Below, piece by piece: positions 53,136 to 62,160 of a stretch of DNA of 64,000 nt. Origin of the DNA: Vreelandella salicampi (GTDB taxonomy: Bacteria; Pseudomonadota; Gammaproteobacteria; Pseudomonadales; Halomonadaceae); NCBI RefSeq assembly GCF_013415105.1, contig NZ_JACCDF010000010.1, positions 1 through 64,000 on the forward strand, given 5' to 3'. How positions within the stretch are numbered: the stretch's first letter is position 1; each line of letters starts with the position of its first letter. Below the pieces are notes generated by a model. It made no database searches. It had not been told where the DNA came from and saw only the letters and a list, made by a program, of their open reading frames with translations. The translations under genes were made by a program, and so were the position numbers.

Positions 53136-53887
53136 ATACCGCCGAGCAATTAACCCCAGAGCAGCTAGACGCCACGCGGCCGCAAAGTGCAGAGATGTTG
53201 CGGGTGCAAGATCTGCACGCCTTTTATGGTGAGTCGCATATCCTGCACGGCGTGGATTTTGATGTGAAGCGCGGCGAGTTGGTGACGTTACTGGGCCGCA
53301 ACGGCTCGGGGCGTAGCACCACGCTTAAGTCGATCATGAATATGGTCGGGCGTCGTACCGGTTCGATCATGGTCAACGGCAACGAAACCCTCGGCATGAA
53401 GCCGCACCATATCCCGCGTTTAGGGATTGGCTACTGCCCCGAAGAACGCGGCATTTTCGCTAGCCTTGATGTCCACGAAAACCTACTACTGCCGCCAACG
53501 GTGCGTTCTGACGGAATGTCGTTGGATGAAATTTACGCCATGTTTCCCAACCTCTATGAGCGGCGTAAAAGCCAGGGCACCCGTCTTTCCGGTGGTGAGC
53601 AGCAAATGCTGGCCATGGCGCGTATTTTGCGCACCGGCGCGCGTATTTTGTTGCTGGATGAAATCACCGAAGGGTTGGCGCCGGTAATTGTGCAGAAGCT
53701 CGGTGAAGTGCTGATGATGCTTAAAGAACGCGGCATGACCATCGTATTGGTGGAGCAGAACTTTCGCTTTGCTGCCCCGCTAGCTGATCGCCATTACGTC
53801 ATGGATCACGGGCAAATCGTTGAAGAGATTACGGCGGCGCAACTGCCAGCTCGGCGTGAACATCTCAACTCCATGTTAGGGGTTTAG
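53132..53887 (+). CDS. livF: Branched-chain amino acid type ABC transporter ATP-binding protein LivF
   Basis: A 251-residue ATPase with Walker A LLGRNGSGRSTTLKS (Arg replaces the more usual Lys-flanking residue in GSGRST), GYCPEERGIFASLDVHENLL, signature TRLSGGEQQMLAMARIL, Walker B ILLLDEITEGLAP and H-loop LVEQN. The Walker A Lys is replaced by Arg in this reading, which is unusual and worth checking. It is coupled to livG. Confidence 0.85.
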   Translation: MNTAEQLTPEQLDATRPQSAEMLRVQDLHAFYGESHILHGVDFDVKRGELVTLLGRNGSGRSTTLKSIMNMVGRRTGSIMVNGNETLGMKPHHIPRLGIGYCPEERGIFASLDVHENLLLPPTVRSDGMSLDEIYAMFPNLYERRKSQGTRLSGGEQQMLAMARILRTGARILLLDEITEGLAPVIVQKLGEVLMMLKERGMTIVLVEQNFRFAAPLADRHYVMDHGQIVEEITAAQLPARREHLNSMLGV

Positions 53888-53918
53888 CGCTGTAAGTAAA
53901 AAAGCTGCCCACGCAGCT

Positions 53919-53948
53919 AATTCGTAAGAGCGCAATTCGTAAGAGCGC
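53919..53948. repeat. Perfect tandem 15-bp repeat between livF and the binding protein
   Basis: AATTCGTAAGAGCGC occurs twice end to end. Just before it, at 53903-53918, is a small hairpin AGCTGC-CCAC-GCAGCT flanked by an A run, which would be terminator-like only on the minus strand. The repeat is probably a recent slippage duplication. Confidence 0.8.
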
Positions 53949-54026
53949 AGAGGGCGTGCCGATCCGGCAAAACAGCTTAATGCGTCGCAATACAACAACA
54001 AATACCCATACGGGTAGGAGACGAGC

Positions 54027-55250
54027 ATGACTTTCATCAAAAAAACACTAACCACCAGCATCGCGCTTGCCGCAGCGTCTACATTCGCCGTTAGCGCGGC
54101 TCAGGCACAGATGAGCGATGACGAAGTGCGTATTGGCTACTTGGCCGATATGTCGGGCACGTATCGTGATCTTGCCGGCCCCGGCGGTCTGGAAGCCATG
54201 CAAATGGCCATTGAAGATTTCGGTGGCAGCGTTAATGGCGCACCCATCGAAGTATTGAGTGCCGATGATCGCAATAGCGCTGATGTCGGCGCCAATACCG
54301 TACGTGCGTGGATCGACCGCGATAACGTCGACATGATCGGCGGCCTAGTGGCGTCGTCGGTATCCATTGCGGTCACCAAGGTGGTTGAGGAAAACGACGG
54401 TCTCGCCATCGTGTCGGGGTCGGCAGCCTCTAGCATTACCAACGAGCACTGCACGCCGAACCACATACACTACGTCTATGACACGTATCCGCTGGCTAAC
54501 GGTACCGCCAAAGCGGTCGTCGAGCAGGGCGGTGATACGTGGTTTATGTTGACCGCCGACTACGCATTTGGCCATGCACTCGAAGGTGATGTGACCAAGG
54601 TAGTGGAAGAAAACGGCGGCGAGATTGTGGGCACGATTCGCCACCCATTCCCCACCAATGACTTCTCTTCCTACATTCTGCAGGCGCAAGGGTCTGGCGC
54701 GAAGATCGTGGGGCTTGCCAATGCCGGCTCGGATACGGTCAATGCCATCACCACCGCTAGCCAGTTTGGCTTGACGCAATCTGGTCAGCAGTTGGCCGGC
54801 CTGTTGATCTTCCTTAACGACGTGCACGCACTGGGGCTGCAGGCGACGCAAAACCTGCTGCTGACCACCGGCTGGTACTGGGACATGGATGACCAGGCGC
54901 GCGAATGGTCAGATCGCTACTTCGACCGCGTTGGCGCACGCCCGACCATGGTGCAAGCGGGCATCTACTCCAGCACCATGCACTACCTCAAAGCGGTAGA
55001 CGCGGCAGGTACCGATGACCCTGAAGTGGTTCGCGCTCAGATGGCGGAAGAGCCGATCAATGACTTCTTCGCCCGTAACGGTCAGATCCGTGAAGACGGT
55101 CGTATGATCCACGATATGTACCTAGCGCAGGTGAAAACGCCGGAAGAGTCCACGGGTGAATGGGATCTGTACGAAATCCTGAGCACCATTCCTGCCGAAG
55201 AAGCCTACCGTCCGCTGTCTGAAAGCCAGTGCGACCTGGTGCAGAACTAA
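54027..55250 (+). CDS. ABC transporter periplasmic substrate-binding protein (branched-chain amino acid/amide type)
   Basis: A 407-residue protein with a signal peptide ending VSAAQAQ (about residue 28). The Peripla_BP_6 fold follows: RIGYLADMSGTYRDLAGPGG, VEVLSADDRNSADVGANTVR-like sequence, GSAASSITNEHCTPNHIHYVYD, YAFGHALEGDVTKVV and GSGAKIVGLANAGSDTVNAI. It is related to LivJ/K and to amide/urea binders. The location by leucine and valine catabolic genes favours branched-chain substrates, but the ligand is not fixed by sequence. AGGAG precedes the start. Confidence 0.88.
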   Translation: MTFIKKTLTTSIALAAASTFAVSAAQAQMSDDEVRIGYLADMSGTYRDLAGPGGLEAMQMAIEDFGGSVNGAPIEVLSADDRNSADVGANTVRAWIDRDNVDMIGGLVASSVSIAVTKVVEENDGLAIVSGSAASSITNEHCTPNHIHYVYDTYPLANGTAKAVVEQGGDTWFMLTADYAFGHALEGDVTKVVEENGGEIVGTIRHPFPTNDFSSYILQAQGSGAKIVGLANAGSDTVNAITTASQFGLTQSGQQLAGLLIFLNDVHALGLQATQNLLLTTGWYWDMDDQAREWSDRYFDRVGARPTMVQAGIYSSTMHYLKAVDAAGTDDPEVVRAQMAEEPINDFFARNGQIREDGRMIHDMYLAQVKTPEESTGEWDLYEILSTIPAEEAYRPLSESQCDLVQN

Positions 55251-55343
55251 GCCGGAAAGCCATTCATAAGTCATAAGTAAAAGGGAGGCGGTAAAGGTCT
55301 GTTGGCCTTACTGCCCCTGCTTGACGGCGAGGAGAGTCATAAC

Positions 55344-56231
55344 ATGACGATGATATTTGGCGTGCCCTTGGCGGTGTTTATGGGCCAGATAACACTGGGC
55401 CTGGTAAACGGCGCCTTTTATGCACTGCTCAGCTTGGGCCTGGCGGTTATCTTTGGCCTGCTTAAAATCATTAACTTTGCCCACGGGGCGCAGTACATGC
55501 TCGGGGCATTTGCCGCGCTGTTAGGCTTGGAATATCTGGGCATCAACTACTGGCTGGCGTTGCTTTTGGTGCCGCTCGTAGTCGGGGCTTTCGGTATGGT
55601 GCTTGAGCGTTACTTACTGCGCCGTATTGCCCATCTTGACCACTTATATGGTCTGCTGCTGACCTTTGGGTTGGCACTCATTCTTGAAGGTACGCTGGTC
55701 AATTTCTTTGGGGTGTCAGGCGCACGCTACCCAACTCCTGAGGTGTTTCAGGGCGGTTTGAACTTAGGCTTCATGTTCCTGCCGACCTACCGTGCGTGGG
55801 TGCTTGTCGCGGCACTGGCGATGTGTCTGTTTACCTGGTTTATGATCGAGCGCACACGACTGGGGGCTTACCTGCGCGCGGGTACTGAAAACTCTCAGCT
55901 GATGCAGGCGTTTGGTGTCAACGTTCCGCTTCTGATTACGCTAACGTACGGTTTTGGTGTGGCGTTAGCCGCGTTTGCCGGTGTGCTAGCCGCGCCGCTT
56001 TATCCTGTTTCCCCTACTATGGGGTCAAGCCTTTTGATTGTGGTCTTTGCGGTGGTCGTCATTGGCGGTATGGGGTCAATTTTAGGCGCCATTATTACCG
56101 GCTTGTCCATGGGGATTATCGAAGGTCTGACTAAGGTGTATTACCCGGAAGCCTCAAATACCGTGATCTTCTTAGTGATGATTCTGGTGCTCTTGTTACG
56201 CCCTGTTGGGCTGTTCGGTAAGGAGGCTTAA
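55344..56231 (+). CDS. livH: ABC transporter permease LivH
   Basis: A 295-residue membrane protein with about eight helices. It has the LivH pattern LGLVNGAFYALLSLGLAVIFGLLKIINFAHGAQYMLGAF and GMGSILGAIITGLSMGIIEG (the latter includes the ATPase-contact loop). ATG 55344 with GGAGAG upstream is preferred over an upstream 14-codon extension. livM follows 2 bases later. Confidence 0.9.
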   Translation: MTMIFGVPLAVFMGQITLGLVNGAFYALLSLGLAVIFGLLKIINFAHGAQYMLGAFAALLGLEYLGINYWLALLLVPLVVGAFGMVLERYLLRRIAHLDHLYGLLLTFGLALILEGTLVNFFGVSGARYPTPEVFQGGLNLGFMFLPTYRAWVLVAALAMCLFTWFMIERTRLGAYLRAGTENSQLMQAFGVNVPLLITLTYGFGVALAAFAGVLAAPLYPVSPTMGSSLLIVVFAVVVIGGMGSILGAIITGLSMGIIEGLTKVYYPEASNTVIFLVMILVLLLRPVGLFGKEA

Positions 56232-56233
56232 CC

Positions 56234-57250
56234 ATGGCTGACTCTCAATCTCTTTCGCAAACACCGTCAGAAGCATTTTCTAAAACATCGGCTGTGTTGG
56301 AACGCCAGCGTCGTGCCAAGATACGCCGCAACCTGTTTTATCTTGCCTTAGTGGTGGTTGGGCTTGTGGCACCTTTTGTTGCCTACCCGGTATTTTTAAT
56401 GAAGGTGCTGTGTTTTGCCTTGTTTGCCAGCGCGTTCAACCTGTTATTGGGCTATGCGGGCTTGCTCTCCTTCGGGCATGCGGCATTTCTCGCAACCGGT
56501 GGCTACATTACCGGCTACCTGCTGGCAAGCTATCCAGGGCTTACGCCGGAGCTGGGGATTATTGCCGGGACATTAGTGGCTACCGTAGTCGGGGTGGTAT
56601 TTGGGGTGCTATCGATTCGTCGCCAAGGCATCTACTTCGCGATGGTGACCTTGGCCCTCGCTCAGCTGGTGTACTTTGTCTACATCCAGGCACCTTTTAC
56701 CGGCGGTGAGGACGGCCTGCACGGCGTGCCTCGCGGTGAGCTTTTTGGCTTCATCAACCTCAGTAATAGCCTCGCGATGTACTATTTTGTGTTTGCCATT
56801 TTTATATTTGGCTTCGCAGTGATTCAGCGCACGGTGCATTCGCCTTATGGGCAGGTGATGAAAGCGATTCGTGAAAACGAGCCGCGGGCTGTGTCTCTAG
56901 GCTATAACACCGACGCGTACAAGCTGGTGGCTTTTGTGCTGTCCGCCGCGCTAGCAGGGCTTGCGGGTTCTACCAAAACCGTGGTGTTTCAGCTCGCCTC
57001 ATTGACCGATGCACATTGGCATATGTCCGGCGAAGTGATTTTGATGACGCTACTTGGCGGTGTCGGGACCTTGTTAGGGCCGATCACCGGGGCGGGCATC
57101 GTCGTGAGCTTGCAGCACGTGCTCGGGCAGTCGCCCTTGGGTAACTGGGTGAGTGTCATCCTGGGGATCATCTTCGTGGTCTGCGTGTTGAGCTTCCGTA
57201 GCGGGATCATCGGTGAGCTGGCGCGTATGTATAACAAAAACTTTAAGTAA
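56234..57250 (+). CDS. livM: ABC transporter permease LivM
   Basis: A 338-residue permease with a cytoplasmic N-terminal tail (1-33) and about eight to nine helices. LivM features are FNLLLGYAGLLSFGHAAFLATGGY, RRQGIYFAMVTLALAQLVYF and GGVGTLLGPITGAGIVVSLQ. No ATPase is fused to its C-terminus. It closes the livGF-binding protein-livHM unit and is followed by a strong terminator. Confidence 0.9.
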   Translation: MADSQSLSQTPSEAFSKTSAVLERQRRAKIRRNLFYLALVVVGLVAPFVAYPVFLMKVLCFALFASAFNLLLGYAGLLSFGHAAFLATGGYITGYLLASYPGLTPELGIIAGTLVATVVGVVFGVLSIRRQGIYFAMVTLALAQLVYFVYIQAPFTGGEDGLHGVPRGELFGFINLSNSLAMYYFVFAIFIFGFAVIQRTVHSPYGQVMKAIRENEPRAVSLGYNTDAYKLVAFVLSAALAGLAGSTKTVVFQLASLTDAHWHMSGEVILMTLLGGVGTLLGPITGAGIVVSLQHVLGQSPLGNWVSVILGIIFVVCVLSFRSGIIGELARMYNKNFK

Positions 57251-57278
57251 ATCAGTTGGCTAGTCTGTCCATTGTGTT

Positions 57279-57303
57279 GGCGCCATTGCGGCGCCTTTTT
57301 TTT
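57279..57303 (+). terminator. Rho-independent terminator after livM
   Basis: GGCGCC and GGCGCC pair around a five-base loop and are followed by eight T. It lies 28 bases after livM. Confidence 0.88.
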
Positions 57304-57367
57304 GTTGGGCACCTAGCCAAAGGTTGTAGATGCAAAGGCGTTGCTTGTAGAAGCGCAAAATAATAAG

Positions 57368-57383
57368 TTAACGTAAACGTCAA
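57368..57383. promoter_or_regulatory. Candidate LiuR operator before the valine operon
   Basis: TTAACGTAAACGTCAA lies 63 bases upstream of the acyl-CoA dehydrogenase start. It matches the site before liuR at 13 of 16 positions in the opposite orientation. The shared ACGT-(3 bases)-ACGT spacing suggests the same regulator. Confidence 0.6.
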
Positions 57384-57446
57384 TTAGCACGCCAACAACG
57401 ATAACAGTAACCTGTCAGCCGCTGGCTGATAGAAGCGGAGATACGC

Positions 57447-58601
57447 ATGAATTTTGAGCTAAACGAAGATCAAATCGCCTTTGCCGATATGGCACGCTCT
57501 TTCGCCCAGAATGAGTTAGAGCCTCACGCTGCCGAGTGGGATCAGGAAGCCATCTTCCCCGTTGATGTGATCCGTAAGGCCGGTGAGTTGGGGTTTTGCT
57601 CATTATACGCGCCGGAGAGCGTGGGCGGTCTGGGCTTATCCCGCTTAGACGCCAGCATTATTTTTGAGCAGCTCTCCATGGGCTGTACCTCTACCACGGC
57701 TTATCTCACCATCCATAACATGGTGACGTGGATGCTGGCGGACTTCGGTCAGCCGGAAGTGGTGGAGCAGTGGGGCGAGAAGCTCGCCACTGGTGAGCTT
57801 TTAGGCTCTTACTGCCTCACCGAGCCCAACGCCGGCTCAGACGCCGCCTCGTTAAAAACCACGGCCAAGCGTGACGGCGACGACTTTGTGCTCAACGGCA
57901 GTAAAATGTTTATTTCGGGCGCGGGCAGCACGGACTTTCTCGTGGTGATGGCGCGCACCGGCGGTGAAGGTGCCAGCGGTGTTTCCGCTTTTGCCGTAGA
58001 TGCCAAAGCCGAGGGCATTAGTTATGGCCGCAAAGAAGAAAAAATGGGGTGGAACAGCCAACCGACACGCACGATTACCTTTGAAGACGTCCGCGTGCCG
58101 GCGATCAATATGTTAGGTAACGAAGGCGACGGCTTTAAAATTGCCATGAAAGGCCTGGATGGCGGCCGCATCAATATTGCCACGTGCTCCATCGGCACGG
58201 CGCAGCAAGCGATTAACAAAGCGCGCGAATACATGCGCGAACGTAAGCAGTTTGGTAAAAAACTGGCGGACTTCCAGGCATTACAGTTTCGCCTAGCGGA
58301 TATGGTGACGGATCTGGTCGCAGCGCGGCAGATGGTGCGCCTGGCAGCGACCAAGCTTGACGCTGGCCACACCGATGCCGGGACCTACTGCGCCATGGCC
58401 AAACGCTTCGCGACTGACGTGGGCTTTAACGTTTGCGATGAGGCGCTGCAGCTTTACGGCGGCAATGGCTACATCAAGGAATACCCGATGGAACGCTATG
58501 TGCGCGATACCCGCGTTCATCGCATTCTTGAAGGGACGAATGAAATCATGCGCTTAATCATTTCTCGCCGCGTCTTGGCGGACAGTGCCACCGAGCTATA
58601 A
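57447..58601 (+). CDS. Acyl-CoA dehydrogenase, probably isobutyryl-CoA dehydrogenase
   Basis: A 384-residue FAD enzyme, first gene of the valine unit. CLTEPNAGSDAASLKTTA and GSKMFISGAGSTDFLVVMART form the flavin and substrate site. The catalytic Glu is in the canonical ILEGTNEIMRLI place, and the helix-G position of isovaleryl-CoA dehydrogenase is Gly here (LDGGRINIA). This favours a short branched substrate such as isobutyryl-CoA. The following two genes act later in valine breakdown, supporting that choice. GGAG precedes ATG 57447. Confidence 0.88.
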   Translation: MNFELNEDQIAFADMARSFAQNELEPHAAEWDQEAIFPVDVIRKAGELGFCSLYAPESVGGLGLSRLDASIIFEQLSMGCTSTTAYLTIHNMVTWMLADFGQPEVVEQWGEKLATGELLGSYCLTEPNAGSDAASLKTTAKRDGDDFVLNGSKMFISGAGSTDFLVVMARTGGEGASGVSAFAVDAKAEGISYGRKEEKMGWNSQPTRTITFEDVRVPAINMLGNEGDGFKIAMKGLDGGRINIATCSIGTAQQAINKAREYMRERKQFGKKLADFQALQFRLADMVTDLVAARQMVRLAATKLDAGHTDAGTYCAMAKRFATDVGFNVCDEALQLYGGNGYIKEYPMERYVRDTRVHRILEGTNEIMRLIISRRVLADSATEL

Positions 58602-58635
58602 GCTCAGGTAGCCCGTAACCCATAAGGAGCGCCGA

Positions 58636-59757
58636 ATGAGTAGTGTGATTTTTACTGAACACCCGACCCAAGATGGTCACGCCATCGCAGAGATTAAGCT
58701 CAACGCCGAGCGTTCACTCAACGCGCTAACGCTTGAGATGATCGACGAGATTCTGCCCCGGCTCGAAAGCTGGGAGCAGGACGATAAAATCGTCGCGATT
58801 TTGCTCGATAGCGCCGGGGAGAAGGCGTTTTGCGCCGGCGGTGACGTGGTCAATCTCTACAAAGCGATTATTGGCGAAGGCGACCCGGATTTCCCCCAGC
58901 AGTTTTTTGATCGTGAATATCGGCTGGATTACCGTTTGCACACTTACGCCAAGCCGGTGGTTTGTTGGGGCAACGGCATTGTGATGGGCGGTGGCATGGG
59001 CCTTCTCAGTGGTAGCAGCCATCGCATCGTGACCGAAACCTCGCGCTTAGCGATGCCGGAAGTCACCATCGGCCTTTACCCGGATGTCGGCGCCAGCTGG
59101 TTTTTGAACCGTTTACCCAACGGCACCGGTCGCTTTCTAGCGATTACCGGCAGCCAGATCAACGCGCTTGATGCTCATCACCTAGGCCTCGCCGACCGCA
59201 TGATTGCAAGCGATAAGCGTGGGGTGTTGTTTGAGCATCTTACCAACGCGCGTTGGGGCGACGATGATCAAGCCGATGATGCCCAAGGGGTGGTGAACAA
59301 AATACTGCGCGAGCTAGAGCGTGAGTCTCAGCCGGTATTTGAAGAGATGGAAGCGCCGGTCTACAAGTTCAGCCCGTTGATTCGCGAGCTGATGGATCAC
59401 GACACCATCGATCAAGCCGTGGCGGCCATTCTCGCCGTAGAGAGTGATGACAAGTGGTTCGGTAAAGCGCAGAAAACGCTATCCCACGGTAGCTCTGTTT
59501 CCATCAAGCTGATCGATGAGCAGCTCAAGCGAGCCAAATACATGTCGCTGGCACAGGTGTTCCAATCAGAGCTTGCGCTTTCGGTGCAGTGCTGCCGCCA
59601 CCGCGAGTTCCCGGAGGGCGTGCGTGCGCTACTGGTGGATAAAGACGGTAAGCCTGAATGGACCTACTCGAATGTGGCAGCGGTAGAAGATAGCTTTATC
59701 GACGGGCTTTTGACTCAGCCTTGGGCGCAAAACCCGTTGGCGGATCTGGGCGATTAA
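58636..59757 (+). CDS. 3-hydroxyisobutyryl-CoA hydrolase
   Basis: A 373-residue crotonase-superfamily thioesterase, longer than hydratases (about 260) as expected for this hydrolase. Features are LNAERSLNALTLEMI, DSAGEKAFCAGGDVVNLYKA and WGNGIVMGGGMGLLSGSSHRIVTET, then AMPEVTIGLYPDVGASWFLNRL, and a C-terminal KPEWTYSNVAAVED. It releases 3-hydroxyisobutyrate in valine degradation for the next enzyme. AAGGAGC lies before the start. Confidence 0.9.
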   Translation: MSSVIFTEHPTQDGHAIAEIKLNAERSLNALTLEMIDEILPRLESWEQDDKIVAILLDSAGEKAFCAGGDVVNLYKAIIGEGDPDFPQQFFDREYRLDYRLHTYAKPVVCWGNGIVMGGGMGLLSGSSHRIVTETSRLAMPEVTIGLYPDVGASWFLNRLPNGTGRFLAITGSQINALDAHHLGLADRMIASDKRGVLFEHLTNARWGDDDQADDAQGVVNKILRELERESQPVFEEMEAPVYKFSPLIRELMDHDTIDQAVAAILAVESDDKWFGKAQKTLSHGSSVSIKLIDEQLKRAKYMSLAQVFQSELALSVQCCRHREFPEGVRALLVDKDGKPEWTYSNVAAVEDSFIDGLLTQPWAQNPLADLGD

Positions 59758-59816
59758 ATCGATCTGACCCATAACGCATGTCATTCCAACTCAGACAACA
59801 ATAAGGACGCGACACC

Positions 59817-60713
59817 ATGGCAACAATTGCATTTATCGGCCTGGGCAACATGGGCGGCCCCATGGCGGCGAACCTGGCAAAGGCAGGCCACGAAGTGCGT
59901 GCCTTTGATCTCTCGTCGAAGGCGCTGGATGAGGCGAAATCGCAAGGCTGCAGCGTAGCCAACTCAGCACAAGAAGCGGCTAAAGGTGCGGATTTCGTCA
60001 TTTCGATGCTGCCAGCGGGTAAACACGTGCGCGGGCTGTATGTCGATGGCGACACACCGCTATTTGATGTGTTGAGCACCGAGGCGTTGGTCATCGACTG
60101 CTCAACCATTGATGCCGATACCGCTCGCGACGTCGCAACTGCAGGCGCCGAAAAAGGAATCGGTTTTGTCGATGCACCGGTTTCCGGCGGGGTAGGCGGG
60201 GCTAAAGCGGGCGCGCTCACCTTTATCGTCGGCGGTAGTGAGGCGCAATTTGCCCAAGCCAAGCCGGTACTCGAGCCGATGGCCAAAAACATCTTTCACG
60301 CCGGTGACCACGGCGCGGGGCAAATCGCCAAAGTGTGCAACAACATGCTGCTGTCGATTCTGATGGCGGGCACCTGCGAGGCGATCAATATGGGCGTTAA
60401 AAACGGCCTGGACCCTGCGGTACTCTCCGAGATCATGAAGCAAAGCTCCGGCGGCAACTGGGCACTCAATGGCTATAACCCATACCCCGGTGTGATGGAG
60501 AACGCCCCGGCTTCCAACGGCTATCAGGGCGGCTTCCAGGTGGATTTGATGTTTAAAGACCTGGGCCTTGCGATGGATGTCAGCCAGCTAAGCGCATCAC
60601 CGGTGCCGATGGGCTCCGCCGCGCGCTCGCTGTTTAACCTGCACAAAGCCAACGGCAACGGCAAGCTGGATTTCTCGAGTCTGATGCAGTTCTATCAGGA
60701 TAAAGACGCATAA
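59817..60713 (+). CDS. mmsB: 3-hydroxyisobutyrate dehydrogenase
   Basis: A 298-residue NAD-dependent enzyme oxidising 3-hydroxyisobutyrate to methylmalonate semialdehyde. IAFIGLGNMGGPMAANLAKAG is the nucleotide fold, DAPVSGGVGGAKAGALTFIVGG is the substrate segment, and GAGQIAKVCNNMLL holds the catalytic Lys. AAGGA before the ATG supports the start. mmsA, the usual next enzyme, is not in the window. Its 3' end overlaps the convergent panE-like gene by 19 bases. Confidence 0.94.
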   Translation: MATIAFIGLGNMGGPMAANLAKAGHEVRAFDLSSKALDEAKSQGCSVANSAQEAAKGADFVISMLPAGKHVRGLYVDGDTPLFDVLSTEALVIDCSTIDADTARDVATAGAEKGIGFVDAPVSGGVGGAKAGALTFIVGGSEAQFAQAKPVLEPMAKNIFHAGDHGAGQIAKVCNNMLLSILMAGTCEAINMGVKNGLDPAVLSEIMKQSSGGNWALNGYNPYPGVMENAPASNGYQGGFQVDLMFKDLGLAMDVSQLSASPVPMGSAARSLFNLHKANGNGKLDFSSLMQFYQDKDA

Positions 60714-61630
60714 GCCGTTTCTTTCTTGGAAAGCTGCTGATCAAGCGCCACCAGCTCTTCGCAGGGGAGTTGGTGGCGTTTTGCGCTTTCCATTAACGGC
60801 CCCAAAATCGCGCCCCGCTCGGTGGGGCGCTTGGCCTCCACGTCCTGCAGCATAGACGCCTTGTTGTTGGCGGTGTTATCCACGACCTGCCACACCAATG
60901 CCAACCACGCGTGTTCCCCTTGCTCCCCCTTTGGCGGCTGAATACCCTCAGCCTGCATGATCGCGGCGACTTCTTTCACTACCGCTTCTACACGCGCTGA
61001 ATACACCTCATGGCGCAGTTCGCCGTTATGCACCTCATGCAGCGCCACCAAGGGGTTTATCGCGGCGTTCACCGCCAGTTTTTGCCATAAGCGCTGGCGG
61101 ATATCGCCGACTGCCGAGGCGCTAAAGTGTGCCCGTGACAACGTTTCGGCCAGCGCTTCTGCCAGCGCGTGATGCTGATTCGTTAAATCGCCAATAAACG
61201 TCGGCCCACGCCCCGCATGCACCACGCCATCATCCCCGGTTAAATACGCACCTTGTGTGGTGGTCGCGCAAAGCACCGGCCCCGGCCACGCCTGCGTTAT
61301 ACGCGGCTGCGCCAAAAAGCCGTTTTGCCACAGCACCAGCGTGGTAGTGGGGGGAATCTGGCTAGCGATGCTTTCAAGCGCCGCCTCAGCGGCCATGGCC
61401 TTGGTGGTGATATGCACAAACCCAGGCGCTGGCTGCGCTTCAGAGCCCATTTGTGCAACGGTGAGCGTATTCAACCGCTGCACCCGCTGTTCGCCTTCCG
61501 GCGTGGTAAGCCTTTGCTCATTAGATAGTGCCCGCCGCCCAATGAGCGTGACGGCAAACTGAGGTACAAGCGAATGCGCCAACAAGCGGCCAATCGCGCC
61601 GGGGCCAAGTATCCAGTGGGATGCCATCAT
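60695..61630 (-). CDS. panE: 2-dehydropantoate 2-reductase family protein
   Basis: A 311-residue NADPH-dependent reductase of the PanE family. The N-terminal WILGPGAIGRLLAHSL is the nucleotide-binding motif (GxGxxG), and LWQNGFLAQ, CATTTQGAY and WQKLAVNAAINPLVALHEVHNGEL are PanE-like. It could make pantoate for coenzyme A, although paralogues of unknown substrate are common. The start (61630 or 61627) follows no strong ribosome-binding site; a longer form up to 61684 is possible. Confidence 0.78.
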   Translation of the reverse strand: MMASHWILGPGAIGRLLAHSLVPQFAVTLIGRRALSNEQRLTTPEGEQRVQRLNTLTVAQMGSEAQPAPGFVHITTKAMAAEAALESIASQIPPTTTLVLWQNGFLAQPRITQAWPGPVLCATTTQGAYLTGDDGVVHAGRGPTFIGDLTNQHHALAEALAETLSRAHFSASAVGDIRQRLWQKLAVNAAINPLVALHEVHNGELRHEVYSARVEAVVKEVAAIMQAEGIQPPKGEQGEHAWLALVWQVVDNTANNKASMLQDVEAKRPTERGAILGPLMESAKRHQLPCEELVALDQQLSKKETAYASLS

Positions 61631-62160
61631 TGATTTTGCGCCATCAGTAAGAGATTTTACCCCCAAGCTTACCGTGTTCAGCACAAGGAAACGAAGGCGC
61701 GGCGATTGACCGCTATATGCACGGCTAATGATTAATGACGAGACGAAGTAATATCTGCTAGCGTTAATCCAAAGCGATTTTGGTATAAGCGTCCGAGCCG
61801 CGCCAAAGCTGAAAATGGTGATGCGTGTACAGCGCTACACGCCACCTTGGCTTTAGACCCAAAGCGGCTATCCGCAGAAATTGGATATTCATAGGAGCTC
61901 TTAGCTCACAATGCGTGTTTTTCTGGTCGGGTCTGTAACGTGATTGCTTGTATTGCTGGGGATCTATCTTGAAAAATAATATAAAACAATGGCTTAAGAT
62001 TGACCCCTTTATGCTTATGCGCAATTTTCAAAGGCTGGCGATAATGTTAACGCGCATGCGCATTTTTCTAGCGAGTCTTACGAAGAAAAATGGTGTTTTC
62101 CCCTTTTTTATCAGTAGATTAGGGGCTTTTGGCAAGGTGGGGCTTCTCAGAAAAACGCGC
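61631..62160. other. 530-base region without a convincing gene
   Basis: This stretch separates the chromosomal panE-like gene from the integron-type segment. Short reading frames exist on both strands but have no homology I recognise and no ribosome-binding site. It holds the left arm and centre of the inverted repeat at 62052-62166. No terminator, tRNA or complete attC or attI site was seen. Confidence 0.6.

Noticed and set aside
61764..62024. An 86-codon minus-strand frame in the gap
   Set aside because: No family resemblance, no ribosome-binding site and no sensible composition; probably chance.
62046..62052. GTTAACG considered as an attI or second attC core site on the left of the cassette gene
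   Set aside because: It does not fit GTTRRRY, and no paired inner arms or second core site could be found around it. The palindromes here belong to the GCGCATGCGC inverted repeat.
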